This document shows positions 6,716 through 13,524 of a DNA stretch of 13,524 bases, piece after piece; within the stretch, counting starts at the first letter, position 1; each line of letters begins with the position of its first letter. The notes under the pieces were generated by a model. It saw only the letters and a program-made list of their open reading frames with translations, had not been told where the DNA came from and searched no databases. The position numbers were made by a program, and so were the translations under genes. This DNA is from Propionibacteriales bacterium. Lineage in GTDB: Bacteria > Actinomycetota > Actinomycetes > Propionibacteriales > Propionibacteriaceae. Location: contig JADGPB010000023.1 in NCBI GenBank assembly GCA_017882655.1, forward strand, positions 1-13,524, given 5' to 3'.

Positions 6716-6724
6716 TGCTAGCCT
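6716..6724 (+). promoter_or_regulatory. Candidate extended -10 promoter for the tRNA-Arg gene
   Basis: TGC-TAGCCT combines an extended -10 (TGN) with a TANNNT hexamer (6719-6724). Initiation ~7 nt downstream would leave a leader of about 16 nt before the tRNA at 6747, a normal distance. No recognisable -35 box is present, as often with extended -10 promoters. It lies divergent to the lipoprotein promoter within the same ~85-base gap. Confidence 0.45.
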
Positions 6725-6746
6725 TCCATGCGGCGCCAGACCGCTG

Positions 6747-6818
6747 GCCCCCGTAGCTCAGGGGATAGAGCACCGCCCTCCGGAGGCGGGAGCGCAGGTT
6801 CGAATCCTGTCGGGGGCG
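6747..6818 (+). tRNA. tRNA-Arg (anticodon CCG)
   Basis: A full cloverleaf can be folded by eye. The acceptor stem is GCCCCCG (6747-6753) with CGGGGGC (6811-6817) and discriminator G6818. The D stem is GCTC/GAGC around AGGGGATA. The anticodon stem is CCGCC/GGCGG with loop CTCCGGA. The T stem is GCAGG/CCTGT with loop TTCGAAT. The anticodon CCG (6780-6782) reads the arginine codon CGG, frequent in high-GC genomes. The CCA end is not encoded (GCA follows). In related genomes a tRNA-Arg gene and argS are often found near lysA; argS is not in this window. Confidence 0.95.
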
Positions 6819-6840
6819 CAACGGTGATGCCACGGGAAAA

Positions 6841-6861
6841 AGGGTGCACGATCCGCACCCT
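6841..6861. terminator. Hairpin after tRNA-Arg, possible terminator
   Basis: AGGGTGC (6841-6847) and GCACCCT (6855-6861) form a perfect 7-bp stem around a 7-nt loop, 22 nt after the tRNA end. On the plus strand it is followed by CTCCCC, not a T-run, so it would be a U-less terminator or processing barrier for the tRNA transcript. On the minus strand the same stem is followed by TTTTT (complement of 6837-6841), the form of a classical intrinsic terminator. It also lies upstream of the GT87 ribosome-binding site and could insulate or attenuate that gene. Confidence 0.6.
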
Positions 6862-6874
6862 CTCCCCAAACGCG

Positions 6875-6879
6875 AGGAG
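6875..6879 (+). promoter_or_regulatory. Ribosome-binding site that fixes the first GT87 start
   Basis: AGGAG is followed after 4 nt by GTG 6884. It decides for this GTG against the in-frame ATG at 6827, which would force translation through the hairpin at 6841-6861 and has no Shine-Dalgarno. The resulting protein length (436) is also close to that of its paralogue (427). Confidence 0.65.
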
Positions 6880-6883
6880 CCGC

Positions 6884-8194
6884 GTGAGCCAGGCCGCAGA
6901 TCCCGATACCCCCGGGCGCTCGCGCCTTGGGTGGCGCGGCCTCGCGCTGATCTGGCTTGCGGCGCGCGGCATCGTGTTCGGCGTGTGGGCGTACTTCGGG
7001 CTCACAACGCAGAACGACGTCCTCTACTACTGGCACCGCGTCCACCTCATGTGGAGCGGGGCGCCGCTGTCGAGCACGCTCGTCGAGTACCCCACCCCCG
7101 TCGTCTGGTTCCTGTCGATCCCGTACTGGTTGGCCGGACGCTCCCGCCCAGGCTTCGTCGTGGCGTTCATCCTCATCATGCTGATCCTCGACATGCTCTT
7201 CGCCGTGGTCCTGTGGCGCACCGGGGGAAGCCGTCGGACGTTCGCTGTCCTGTTCTGGATCGTGTTCACGTTCGTCATGGGTCCCACCACGTACATGCGG
7301 TTCGACCTCGTGCCGGCGTTCCTCGGCGGTCTCGCGGTGCTCTCGCTGCTCGCCGCCCGCGACACCATCGCCGGTGCGCTCGTGGGGCTCGGCGCCGCGT
7401 TCAAGCTGTGGCCCGCGATGTTGTGGCCGGGCACCCTCGGCGAGCGGCGCGGCCGGCTCCGGGCCACGCTCGGCTTCGTCGTCGTGGGTGGGGGGCTTGT
7501 GGTCGTCTCCCTGGCCCTCGGCGGCTGGAACCGGTTGGTGTCCCCGCTCACGTGGCAGAGCGCACGTGGCCTGCAGATCGAGTCGATCTGGGCGACACCG
7601 TTCATGCTGATCCGAGCGTTCTCGCCCTCTAGCTACACCGTCGCCCTCTCCCAGTGGCAGGCGTTCGAGATCACGGGCAGCGGCATCGCACCGGCTCTGA
7701 CGGCTTCCACCATCGCCACGGTGATCGGCTACCTGGCAATCCTGTGGACCTACGTCTGGTGGCTGCGCCAGCGGGAGCGCAGCGTCGTGCAGGCGGCCCT
7801 CATCATGGTCCTGGTCATCACCGTCATCATCGTCACGAACAAGACGTTCAGCCCCCAGTACATGATGTGGCTGGGTGGCCCACTCGCGGCCCTTCTCGTC
7901 GCGTCCGGACGCACCCCCGCTGACCAGCCGGCGCCCTCGTGGAACAACCTGCGGACGCTCGCAGCGTTCGTGCTGGGGCTCACGCTCGTGACCCAGCTGG
8001 TGTACCCGATCATGTACCAGCCGCTGGTCCACGGCGGTCCCCTGCTCCTTCTGGCGACTGTCGTGCTCGTCCTGCGCAACCTCGCGCTGGTGGCGTTCCT
8101 GATCTGGCTGGCGCTCCTGGTAGGAGGCACGCTGCGGGCCGCACGAACCACCAGTGAGATGCGCGACCAGGACGAACCGAAGGTGAACCCATGA
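6884..8194 (+). CDS. GT87 (DUF2029) family membrane glycosyltransferase, first copy
   Basis: This 436-residue polytopic membrane protein has roughly ten hydrophobic segments. It shows the features of the GT87/DUF2029 GT-C glycosyltransferases, whose known members (mycobacterial PimE type) move mannose from polyprenyl-phosphate-mannose to lipid acceptors on the outer face of the membrane. Visible motifs are EYPTP (68-72) in an early extracytoplasmic loop, FDLVPA after a transmembrane segment, KLWPA (174-178), SPLTWQSARGLQIES, and TNKTFSPQYMMWLGGP with SPQY at 323-326. I do not see a clear PimE-type catalytic Asp beyond the acidic residue of EYP, so the catalytic residue is not assigned. The start is GTG 6884, with AGGAG 4 nt upstream. 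Its stop overlaps the next gene by 4 nt (ATGA), so the two are surely translated together. Donor and acceptor are unknown. Confidence 0.82.
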   Translation: MSQAADPDTPGRSRLGWRGLALIWLAARGIVFGVWAYFGLTTQNDVLYYWHRVHLMWSGAPLSSTLVEYPTPVVWFLSIPYWLAGRSRPGFVVAFILIMLILDMLFAVVLWRTGGSRRTFAVLFWIVFTFVMGPTTYMRFDLVPAFLGGLAVLSLLAARDTIAGALVGLGAAFKLWPAMLWPGTLGERRGRLRATLGFVVVGGGLVVVSLALGGWNRLVSPLTWQSARGLQIESIWATPFMLIRAFSPSSYTVALSQWQAFEITGSGIAPALTASTIATVIGYLAILWTYVWWLRQRERSVVQAALIMVLVITVIIVTNKTFSPQYMMWLGGPLAALLVASGRTPADQPAPSWNNLRTLAAFVLGLTLVTQLVYPIMYQPLVHGGPLLLLATVVLVLRNLALVAFLIWLALLVGGTLRAARTTSEMRDQDEPKVNP

Positions 8195-9474
8195 CGTGGT
8201 TGCGTCGCGAGGCCAAGCTGATCGCCGGCAGCGGCTGGACGTACGCCGCACTGTGGGCGATCAGCCGAGCGCTGATCGCATACGTATGGTCGACGTACGC
8301 GGGCTACGTCGTCGGCGACGTCAAGTACTACCTGAGCCAGATCACCGACGCGACCTCCTGGTCCAGCACCTTGGTGGAGTACCCGACTCCTGTCGCCTGG
8401 GCGCTGCAGGTTCTGCGCCTCGTGACGGGCGGGAATGAGGGCGCGTTCGTGTGGGTTTTCGCAACCTCGATGCTCGCGCTCGACGCGGCCATGGCGCGGA
8501 TGACCTGGAGGCTGAGCAGTCCGCGGTGGCGCGTGCCGGCGGTGCTGACCTGGATCGTGTTCGTGGTCTTCATGGGGCCGATCGCGTACTTCCGCTTCGA
8601 CATGGCACCGGCCGTGCTCGCTGGCGCCGGGGCGTTCCTGGTCCGCCGGCGGCCGGCTCTGGCGGGCGCGCTCATCGCATGCGGTGGGGCGCTCAAGCTG
8701 TGGCCCGCCCTCCTGGTCCTCCCGTTGCTCGGCACGGGCCGTCGAGGGTCCCGCGCGGCCATAGGATTCGGGATCACCGGTGGCATCCTCGCGTTGGCAA
8801 GCCTCGTGGTCGGCGGGTGGCAGCGGTTGCTCTCCCCCCTGACCTGGCAGTCCACCCGCGGGCTCCAGGTCGAGTCCCTGCCCGCGACGCCCCTGATGTG
8901 GCTCCGGAGCGTTTCACGGAACCGAGAGTGGATCGTCGGCCTGTCCCGCTACAACGCGTACGAGATCTCCGGCCCGGGCGTCCAGCTTGCCCTGCAGATC
9001 GCCAGTGTGGCGACGTTGCTCGGCTTCCTGCTCGCGATCATCCTCGGTGTCCGAGCGGCCTGGTCCTTGCACCGTTCGCCGCGGACCGTCGCGGTCGTGA
9101 TGGTCGCGATCATCCTCATCATGATCGATGTCAACAAGACGCTGAGCCCGCAGTACCTCCTCTGGCTGGGCGGACCGTTGGCCGCACTCATCGGCGGGGG
9201 TGAGGACGACTCGAAGCCGTCGCTGAGCTGGCCGGCCATCTGGGCCCTGATCTGCTTCGTTCTCGCGTTCCTGACCCAGGTCGTGTACCCGATGCGCTAC
9301 AGCGAGATCGTGAACGGGAACGGCGCGCACGACGCTGTCGCATTCCTCGTCGTCCGGAACATCCTGCTCCTGATCTTCACGGTGATCGCGTTCTGGCAGG
9401 CATGGCGGCTCACCAGTCTGCGCACCCCGAAACCCGCGGAACTCGGGTCTCTTGAGGTCGAAGTATCCCCCTGA
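8191..9474 (+). CDS. GT87 (DUF2029) family membrane glycosyltransferase, second copy
   Basis: This 427-residue polytopic membrane protein is a clear paralogue of the preceding one along its whole length. Shared blocks are TLVEYPTPV (EYPTP at 63-67), TWIVFVVFMGPIAYFRFD, KLWPA (169-173), GGWQRLLSPLTWQSTRGLQ, and NKTLSPQYLLWLGGPLAAL with SPQY at 319-322. This supports a tandem duplication followed by divergence. The likely activity is transfer of a sugar from a polyprenyl-phosphate donor in envelope biosynthesis; the substrate is not known. The ATG overlaps the upstream stop (ATGA), with GAAGGTGA 4 nt upstream as ribosome-binding site. Both termini differ most between the copies, including the cytoplasmic tails. 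Two retained copies could be two enzymes with different acceptors or partners in a complex; the sequence does not decide. Confidence 0.82.
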   Translation: MTWLRREAKLIAGSGWTYAALWAISRALIAYVWSTYAGYVVGDVKYYLSQITDATSWSSTLVEYPTPVAWALQVLRLVTGGNEGAFVWVFATSMLALDAAMARMTWRLSSPRWRVPAVLTWIVFVVFMGPIAYFRFDMAPAVLAGAGAFLVRRRPALAGALIACGGALKLWPALLVLPLLGTGRRGSRAAIGFGITGGILALASLVVGGWQRLLSPLTWQSTRGLQVESLPATPLMWLRSVSRNREWIVGLSRYNAYEISGPGVQLALQIASVATLLGFLLAIILGVRAAWSLHRSPRTVAVVMVAIILIMIDVNKTLSPQYLLWLGGPLAALIGGGEDDSKPSLSWPAIWALICFVLAFLTQVVYPMRYSEIVNGNGAHDAVAFLVVRNILLLIFTVIAFWQAWRLTSLRTPKPAELGSLEVEVSP

Positions 9475-9480
9475 GTGGCT

Positions 9481-9486
9481 TAACAT
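9481..9486 (+). promoter_or_regulatory. Possible -10 element for kgd
   Basis: TAACAT fits TANNNT, lies 7 nt after the end of the second GT87 gene and would give a leader of about 45-50 nt before GTG 9541. The best -35-like sequence (TTGAGG at 9452-9457) is 23 nt away, too far for a standard promoter. A separate promoter for this TCA-cycle gene is expected, but the evidence is weak. Confidence 0.3.
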
Positions 9487-9540
9487 GGGTTGACGGACCG
9501 GGCGTCACCGCTCGACTTCGAACGACGAACGAGGGGCATC

Positions 9541-12500
9541 GTGGCCATTCAGCCCGACCAGGACGCAGTTGCTGCGGCGCAGGACTTCGGCGCCAACGAC
9601 TGGCTCATCGAGGAGATGTACGAGCGGTACGAAGCCGACCCGTCCTCCGTCGACTCCACCTGGGCGGACTTCTTCCGCAGCCACAAACCCAGCGTGCCGG
9701 TCGCCCCGTCCGAACCGACTGAACCGATCTTGAGCGCAGCGACCACCCCTGTGCCGCAGCCAGCGCCTCTTCCGCGCCTCGAGCAGGTACCCCCGGCTCA
9801 GGCGCCGGCCGTCGCGCAGACACCCGCTCCGGCCGCCGCGCCCGAACAACGGGAACCCGCACCAGCCAAGCGTTCGTCGGGGACGTCCGCGGTGCCCGAG
9901 CCGGCCCCGGCCGCGCCTGTCCGGCAGCCCACGTCAGGGTCGCCGGCGTCCAAGGCAACCGTCACGGCCACCCCCGACCTGAGCGCCGTCAACCAGGCGT
10001 ACCTTCCTGCTCAGCCCCCGAGCTTCTCGAAGCGCCCGGCGCCCATCACGGACCACCCGACCAAGGCGACCCTGCGGGGTGCGCCCTTGCGTACGGCGAA
10101 GAACATGGACAGCTCGCTGGAGATGCCCACAGCGACCAGCGTCCGTACCGTCCCCATGAAGCTCGCCATCGACCATCGGACGATGATCAACGCCCACCTC
10201 GCCCGCACGATCGGCGGCAAGGTCTCGTTCACGCACCTCATCGGGTACGCGATGGTGCAGGCGCTCAAGATGGTGCCCGCGATGAACGTCGCGTATGAGG
10301 TCGTCGATGGCAAGCCGACACTGGTCGAGCCGGAGACGATCAACCTCGGCATCGCGATCGACATGACCAAGCCGGACGGTACGCGTCAGCTGGTCGTCCC
10401 CAACATCCGTAGCTGCGAGCAGCTGACGTTCGGGCAGTTCTGGAGCGCGTACGAGGAGGTCGTCGCCAAGGCTCGCAAGGGAACGCTCACGGTCGACGAC
10501 TTCGCCGGTACCACGGCCACGCTCACCAATCCCGGCGGCATCGGCACGAACCACTCGATCCCCCGGCTCATGGCCGGTCAGGGCCTGATCCTCGGCGTCG
10601 GATCGATCGAGTACTCGCCTGGCTACCTCGGGGCGAGCAGAGAACGCCTCAACGAGCTCGGCGTCTCGAGGGTGATGACGCTCACCTCGACGTACGACCA
10701 TCGCGTGATCCAGGGCGCCCAGTCCGGCGAGTTCCTGCGCTCGATGGAGCAGCTGCTGCTCGGCAAGAACGGCTACTACGAGGAGATCTTCACCTCGCTG
10801 CGCATCCCGTACGCACCGTTGGAATGGGACACCGACATCTACGTCGGGAGCGCCCCGGGGCTGGTCGACAAGGAGGCTCGGGTCCTCGAGCTGATCTCCT
10901 CCTACCGTGCTCTGGGTCACCTGATGGCCGACATCGACCCGCTCACCTACCGGATGCGCCGCCACGCGGACCTCGACCTCAAGAGCCACGGCCTGACGTT
11001 GTGGGATCTCGACCGGACGTTCCCGTGCGGGTCGCTCGGCGGCAAGCCGCGTACGGCGATGACGCTCCGGGAGGCGCTGGAGATCCTGCGCGACGCGTAC
11101 TGCCGCCATGTCGGCGTCGAGTACATGCACATCGTCGATCCCGAGCAGCGCACCTGGCTGCAGGGGATGCTCGAGCGGCCGCAGGTGGCGCTCAACCGCG
11201 ACGAGCACCTGCGGATCCTCGACAAGCTCAACGAGTCGGAGATCTTCGAGACGTTCCTTCAGACCAAGTTCATCGGCCAGAAGCGGTTCTCGCTCGAAGG
11301 TGGCGAGTCGACGATCGTCGCGGTCGACGAGATCTGCGAGCAGGCCGCCGACATCGGTCTCAGCGAGGTCATCATCGGCATGCCGCACCGTGGCCGGCTC
11401 AACGTACTGGCCAACATCGTCGGCAAGTCGTACGGCCAGATCTTCCGCGAGTTCGAAGGCAACATGGACCCGCACTCGACCCAGGGCACCGGTGACGTGA
11501 AGTACCACCTGGGCGCCGAGGGCGAGTTCGTCTCCGCGAACGGCAGCCGGATCCGGGCGTCCGTCGCCGCGAACCCGTCCCACCTCGAGGCCGTCGACCC
11601 GGTGGTCGAGGGCATCGCCCGCGCCAAGCAGGACCGCATCACGAGCGAGCACGAGTTCCCCATCCTGCCGATCCTGCTCCACGGCGATGCGGCGTTCGCG
11701 GGTCAGGGCGTCGTGTACGAGACGTTGCAGATGTCCCAGCTGCGCGGCTACAGGACGGGCGGCACGGTCCACGTCGTCGTCAACAACCAGGTCGGCTTCA
11801 CCACGGCTCCGATCGAGTCCCGCAGCTCGACGTACTGCACGGACGTGGCGAAGGTCGTCGACGCACCGGTGTTCCACGTGAACGGCGACGATCCCGACGC
11901 GTGCGTACGGGTCGCCCGCCTGGCGTTCGAGTTCCTCCAGCGCTTCCACAAGGACGTCGTCATCGACCTCGTGTGCTACCGCCGGCGCGGTCACAACGAA
12001 GGTGACGACCCGAGCTTCACGCAGCCGCTCATGTACGACCTCATCGAGGCCAAGCGCTCCACACGCAAGATCTACACCGACGCCCTCATCGGTCGCGGCG
12101 ACATCTCGACCGACGACGCCGACGAGTACGCGGAGAAGTTCCGGGTGCGGCTCGAGACGGTCTTCAAGGAGATCCGCTCGATGACGGCCGAGGCGTCCGC
12201 TGACGAGGAGTACCGCAAGGTCCCGTACTACCCGTCCAAGCTCGGCAGGGGCGTCGGCACGAGCATCAGCGCCGGCGTCATGGAGCGGGTCGCCGCGGCC
12301 ATGACCGAGTTCCCCGAGGGCTTCACCGTGCATCCCAAGGTGCTCCCCCAGCTCGAGCGGCGCGCCGAGATGATCCGTACGGGCCCGATGGACTGGGCGA
12401 CCGCGGAAGCGCTGGCCCTGGGCTCGCTGCTGCTGGAAGGCCGTCCGATCCGCATGACCGGCCAGGACACGCGCCGCGGCACGTTCTCCCAGCGGTTCGC

Positions 12501-13443
12501 GGCCGTGGTCGACCGGCGCACCAACGAGGCCTGGGTCCCTCTGCAGCACCTCGCTCCCGAGCAGGGTAACTTCGACATCTACGACTCCCTGCTCAGCGAG
12601 TACGCGGCGATGGGGTTCGAGTACGGCTACTCCGTGGCCGCCCCCGAGGCGCTGGTCTGCTGGGAGGGCCAGTTCGGTGACTTCGCCAACGGCGCCCAGA
12701 CGATCATCGACGAGTTCATCGCCGCGGGTCAGGCGAAGTGGACGCAGAAGTCGGGCGTCGTGCTGCTGCTCCCCCACGGCTACGAGGGACAGGGTCCCGA
12801 CCACTCCAGCGCCCGCATCGAGCGGTGGCTTCAGCTCTGCTCCGAGGGCGCCCTGGCCGTGGCCCAGCCGTCGACACCGGCGAGCTACTTCCACCTGCTC
12901 CGCACCCATGCGTACGTGAACTGGCACCGGCCCGTCGTGATCATCACGCCGAAGTCGATGCTGCGCAACAAGCTCGCCATGTCGATGCCCTCAGACATCA
13001 CGGGCAGCAGCTGGCAGCCCGCGATGGACGACCCGACGATCAGCGATCCCGCGGCCGTGACCCGTCTCGTGCTCTGCTCCGGCAAGATCCGGTGGGAGCT
13101 CGCCGCGGCCCGCGAGAAGTTCGGCCTGCAGGGACAGGTCGCGATCATCACGCTTGAGCGGCTGTACCCGCTCCCGACGAAGGAACTCGCTGCCATCCTC
13201 GATCGCTACCGCCACGTCACCGACGTCCGGTACGCCCAGGACGAGCCCTCGAACCAGGGCGCCTGGTGGTACATGGAGCGCAACCTGCCTGCCGCGATCA
13301 AGACCGTGCTGCCCGACTACGACCTCGCCATGACGGCGTTCACGAGGGACGAGTCGTCCGCTCCCTCCGTCGGCTCGCACCACTTGCACGAGGAGCAGGA
13401 GGCGCAGCTCATCAAGGCGGCCCTGGGCGGCGAGGACTCGTAG
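9541..13443 (+). CDS. kgd: Multifunctional 2-oxoglutarate decarboxylase/dehydrogenase E1 with succinyltransferase-like domain
   Basis: This enzyme (Kgd, also called SucA/OdhA) decarboxylates 2-oxoglutarate with thiamine diphosphate and, with lipoylated E2 and E3 partners, feeds the TCA cycle. The 1300-residue protein has the actinobacterial fusion layout. Residues ~15-45 are the SucA N-terminal helix (FGANDWLIEEMYERYEADP). Residues ~50-175 form a Pro/Ala-rich linker. An E2 acyltransferase-like domain without lipoyl part spans ~178-425, with TYDHRVIQG containing catalytic-type His387. The E1 domain covers the rest, with MPHRGRL (His616), the thiamine-diphosphate motif GDAAFAGQG (from 715) to NNQVGF (748 on) and RGHNEGDDPS (His818). 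GTG 9541 was chosen because GAGGGG ends 4 nt upstream and the conserved N-terminus follows; an in-frame TTG at 9490 is less likely. The protein is ~70 residues longer than mycobacterial Kgd, mostly in the linker. Family members are inhibited by GarA/OdhI FHA proteins; no such gene is here. Confidence 0.97.
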   Translation: MAIQPDQDAVAAAQDFGANDWLIEEMYERYEADPSSVDSTWADFFRSHKPSVPVAPSEPTEPILSAATTPVPQPAPLPRLEQVPPAQAPAVAQTPAPAAAPEQREPAPAKRSSGTSAVPEPAPAAPVRQPTSGSPASKATVTATPDLSAVNQAYLPAQPPSFSKRPAPITDHPTKATLRGAPLRTAKNMDSSLEMPTATSVRTVPMKLAIDHRTMINAHLARTIGGKVSFTHLIGYAMVQALKMVPAMNVAYEVVDGKPTLVEPETINLGIAIDMTKPDGTRQLVVPNIRSCEQLTFGQFWSAYEEVVAKARKGTLTVDDFAGTTATLTNPGGIGTNHSIPRLMAGQGLILGVGSIEYSPGYLGASRERLNELGVSRVMTLTSTYDHRVIQGAQSGEFLRSMEQLLLGKNGYYEEIFTSLRIPYAPLEWDTDIYVGSAPGLVDKEARVLELISSYRALGHLMADIDPLTYRMRRHADLDLKSHGLTLWDLDRTFPCGSLGGKPRTAMTLREALEILRDAYCRHVGVEYMHIVDPEQRTWLQGMLERPQVALNRDEHLRILDKLNESEIFETFLQTKFIGQKRFSLEGGESTIVAVDEICEQAADIGLSEVIIGMPHRGRLNVLANIVGKSYGQIFREFEGNMDPHSTQGTGDVKYHLGAEGEFVSANGSRIRASVAANPSHLEAVDPVVEGIARAKQDRITSEHEFPILPILLHGDAAFAGQGVVYETLQMSQLRGYRTGGTVHVVVNNQVGFTTAPIESRSSTYCTDVAKVVDAPVFHVNGDDPDACVRVARLAFEFLQRFHKDVVIDLVCYRRRGHNEGDDPSFTQPLMYDLIEAKRSTRKIYTDALIGRGDISTDDADEYAEKFRVRLETVFKEIRSMTAEASADEEYRKVPYYPSKLGRGVGTSISAGVMERVAAAMTEFPEGFTVHPKVLPQLERRAEMIRTGPMDWATAEALALGSLLLEGRPIRMTGQDTRRGTFSQRFAAVVDRRTNEAWVPLQHLAPEQGNFDIYDSLLSEYAAMGFEYGYSVAAPEALVCWEGQFGDFANGAQTIIDEFIAAGQAKWTQKSGVVLLLPHGYEGQGPDHSSARIERWLQLCSEGALAVAQPSTPASYFHLLRTHAYVNWHRPVVIITPKSMLRNKLAMSMPSDITGSSWQPAMDDPTISDPAAVTRLVLCSGKIRWELAAAREKFGLQGQVAIITLERLYPLPTKELAAILDRYRHVTDVRYAQDEPSNQGAWWYMERNLPAAIKTVLPDYDLAMTAFTRDESSAPSVGSHHLHEEQEAQLIKAALGGEDS

Positions 13444-13524
13444 GTGTACGACACGGACCGCGGCATCGAGGAGCTGGATCGGCGTCGCGGCGACGAGACC
13501 GTGACGCTGTCCTGGCTGGCCGAG
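13444..13524 (+). CDS. DUF6104 family small protein (partial, 3' end beyond window)
   Basis: A GTG codon directly follows the kgd stop (TAG-GTG), and the frame stays open for the 27 visible codons to the window edge. The peptide starts VYDTDRGIEELDRRRGDE and continues TVTLSWLAE. This matches the N-terminus of the small DUF6104 proteins (about 60 residues) that I recall following kgd/sucA in many actinobacteria. No function is known to me for the family. The zero-base spacing implies translational coupling to kgd, and a possible role with the oxoglutarate dehydrogenase complex is only suggested by position. Confidence 0.78.
   Translation, partial: MYDTDRGIEELDRRRGDETVTLSWLAE

Noticed and set aside
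6728..6883. Upstream extension of the first GT87 protein through the tRNA gene
   Set aside because: It would translate the tRNA and the hairpin. GTG 6884 has a good ribosome-binding site and gives a length matching the paralogue.
6758..8251. A 497-codon minus-strand open frame opposite the first GT87 gene
   Set aside because: The translation is hydrophilic and low-complexity, the complement of a membrane protein frame, and also runs across the tRNA. It is a shadow frame.
9934..12927. A very long open frame (997 codons) on the minus strand opposite kgd
   Set aside because: Its translation is rich in Arg, Val, Asp, Leu and His with no recognisable domain. It mirrors the codon bias of kgd, whose product is conserved throughout. 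High GC keeps antisense frames open.

Overview
The window looks like chromosomal DNA of a high-GC Gram-positive bacterium (Actinomycetota). The evidence is strong G/C bias at third codon positions, several GTG starts, a lysA-hom-...-rho neighbourhood, a fused Kgd/SucA 2-oxoglutarate dehydrogenase, and families found mainly in actinobacteria (DUF3151, DUF6104). A member of the Propionibacteriales (Nocardioides/Aeromicrobium-like) is my best guess, but the sequence alone does not fix the genus. I see no insertion sequence, phage gene or CRISPR array, and no stretch over 300 bases lacks a gene.

Left part (1-6660, mostly minus strand). Read in the direction of transcription, the minus strand carries a small lipoprotein, lysA (last step of lysine synthesis), hom (homoserine dehydrogenase), thrH (phosphoserine:homoserine phosphotransferase) and a nucleotidyltransferase-fold protein. 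From lysA onward the genes are separated by a few bases or overlap by 4 nt, so they probably form one aspartate-family operon. A DUF3151 gene on the plus strand meets the nucleotidyltransferase tail to tail with a 22-nt overlap. The N-terminal two-thirds of rho then runs off the left edge. In related actinobacteria the usual order is argS-lysA-hom-thrC-thrB-rho. Here thrC and thrB are absent between hom and rho, and thrH sits directly after hom. This suggests that homoserine is phosphorylated from phosphoserine rather than ATP.

Middle part (6661-9474, plus strand). A divergent promoter region precedes a tRNA-Arg(CCG) gene and a strong hairpin. Two overlapping, paralogous polytopic membrane proteins of the GT87/DUF2029 mannosyltransferase type follow. 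They are a tandem duplication and probably act in cell-envelope glycan or glycolipid assembly.

Right part (9475-13524, plus strand). A complete kgd/sucA encodes the actinobacterial fusion of a lipoyl-less E2 succinyltransferase-like domain with the thiamine-diphosphate E1 domain of 2-oxoglutarate dehydrogenase. Directly after its stop codon begins a DUF6104 gene, cut by the window edge.

The most interesting points are the hom-thrH-nucleotidyltransferase arrangement in place of thrC-thrB, the tandem GT87 pair, two genes with matching leaderless-promoter geometry, and a hairpin after the tRNA whose U-tract lies on the opposite strand. Most of the window is otherwise ordinary core metabolism.
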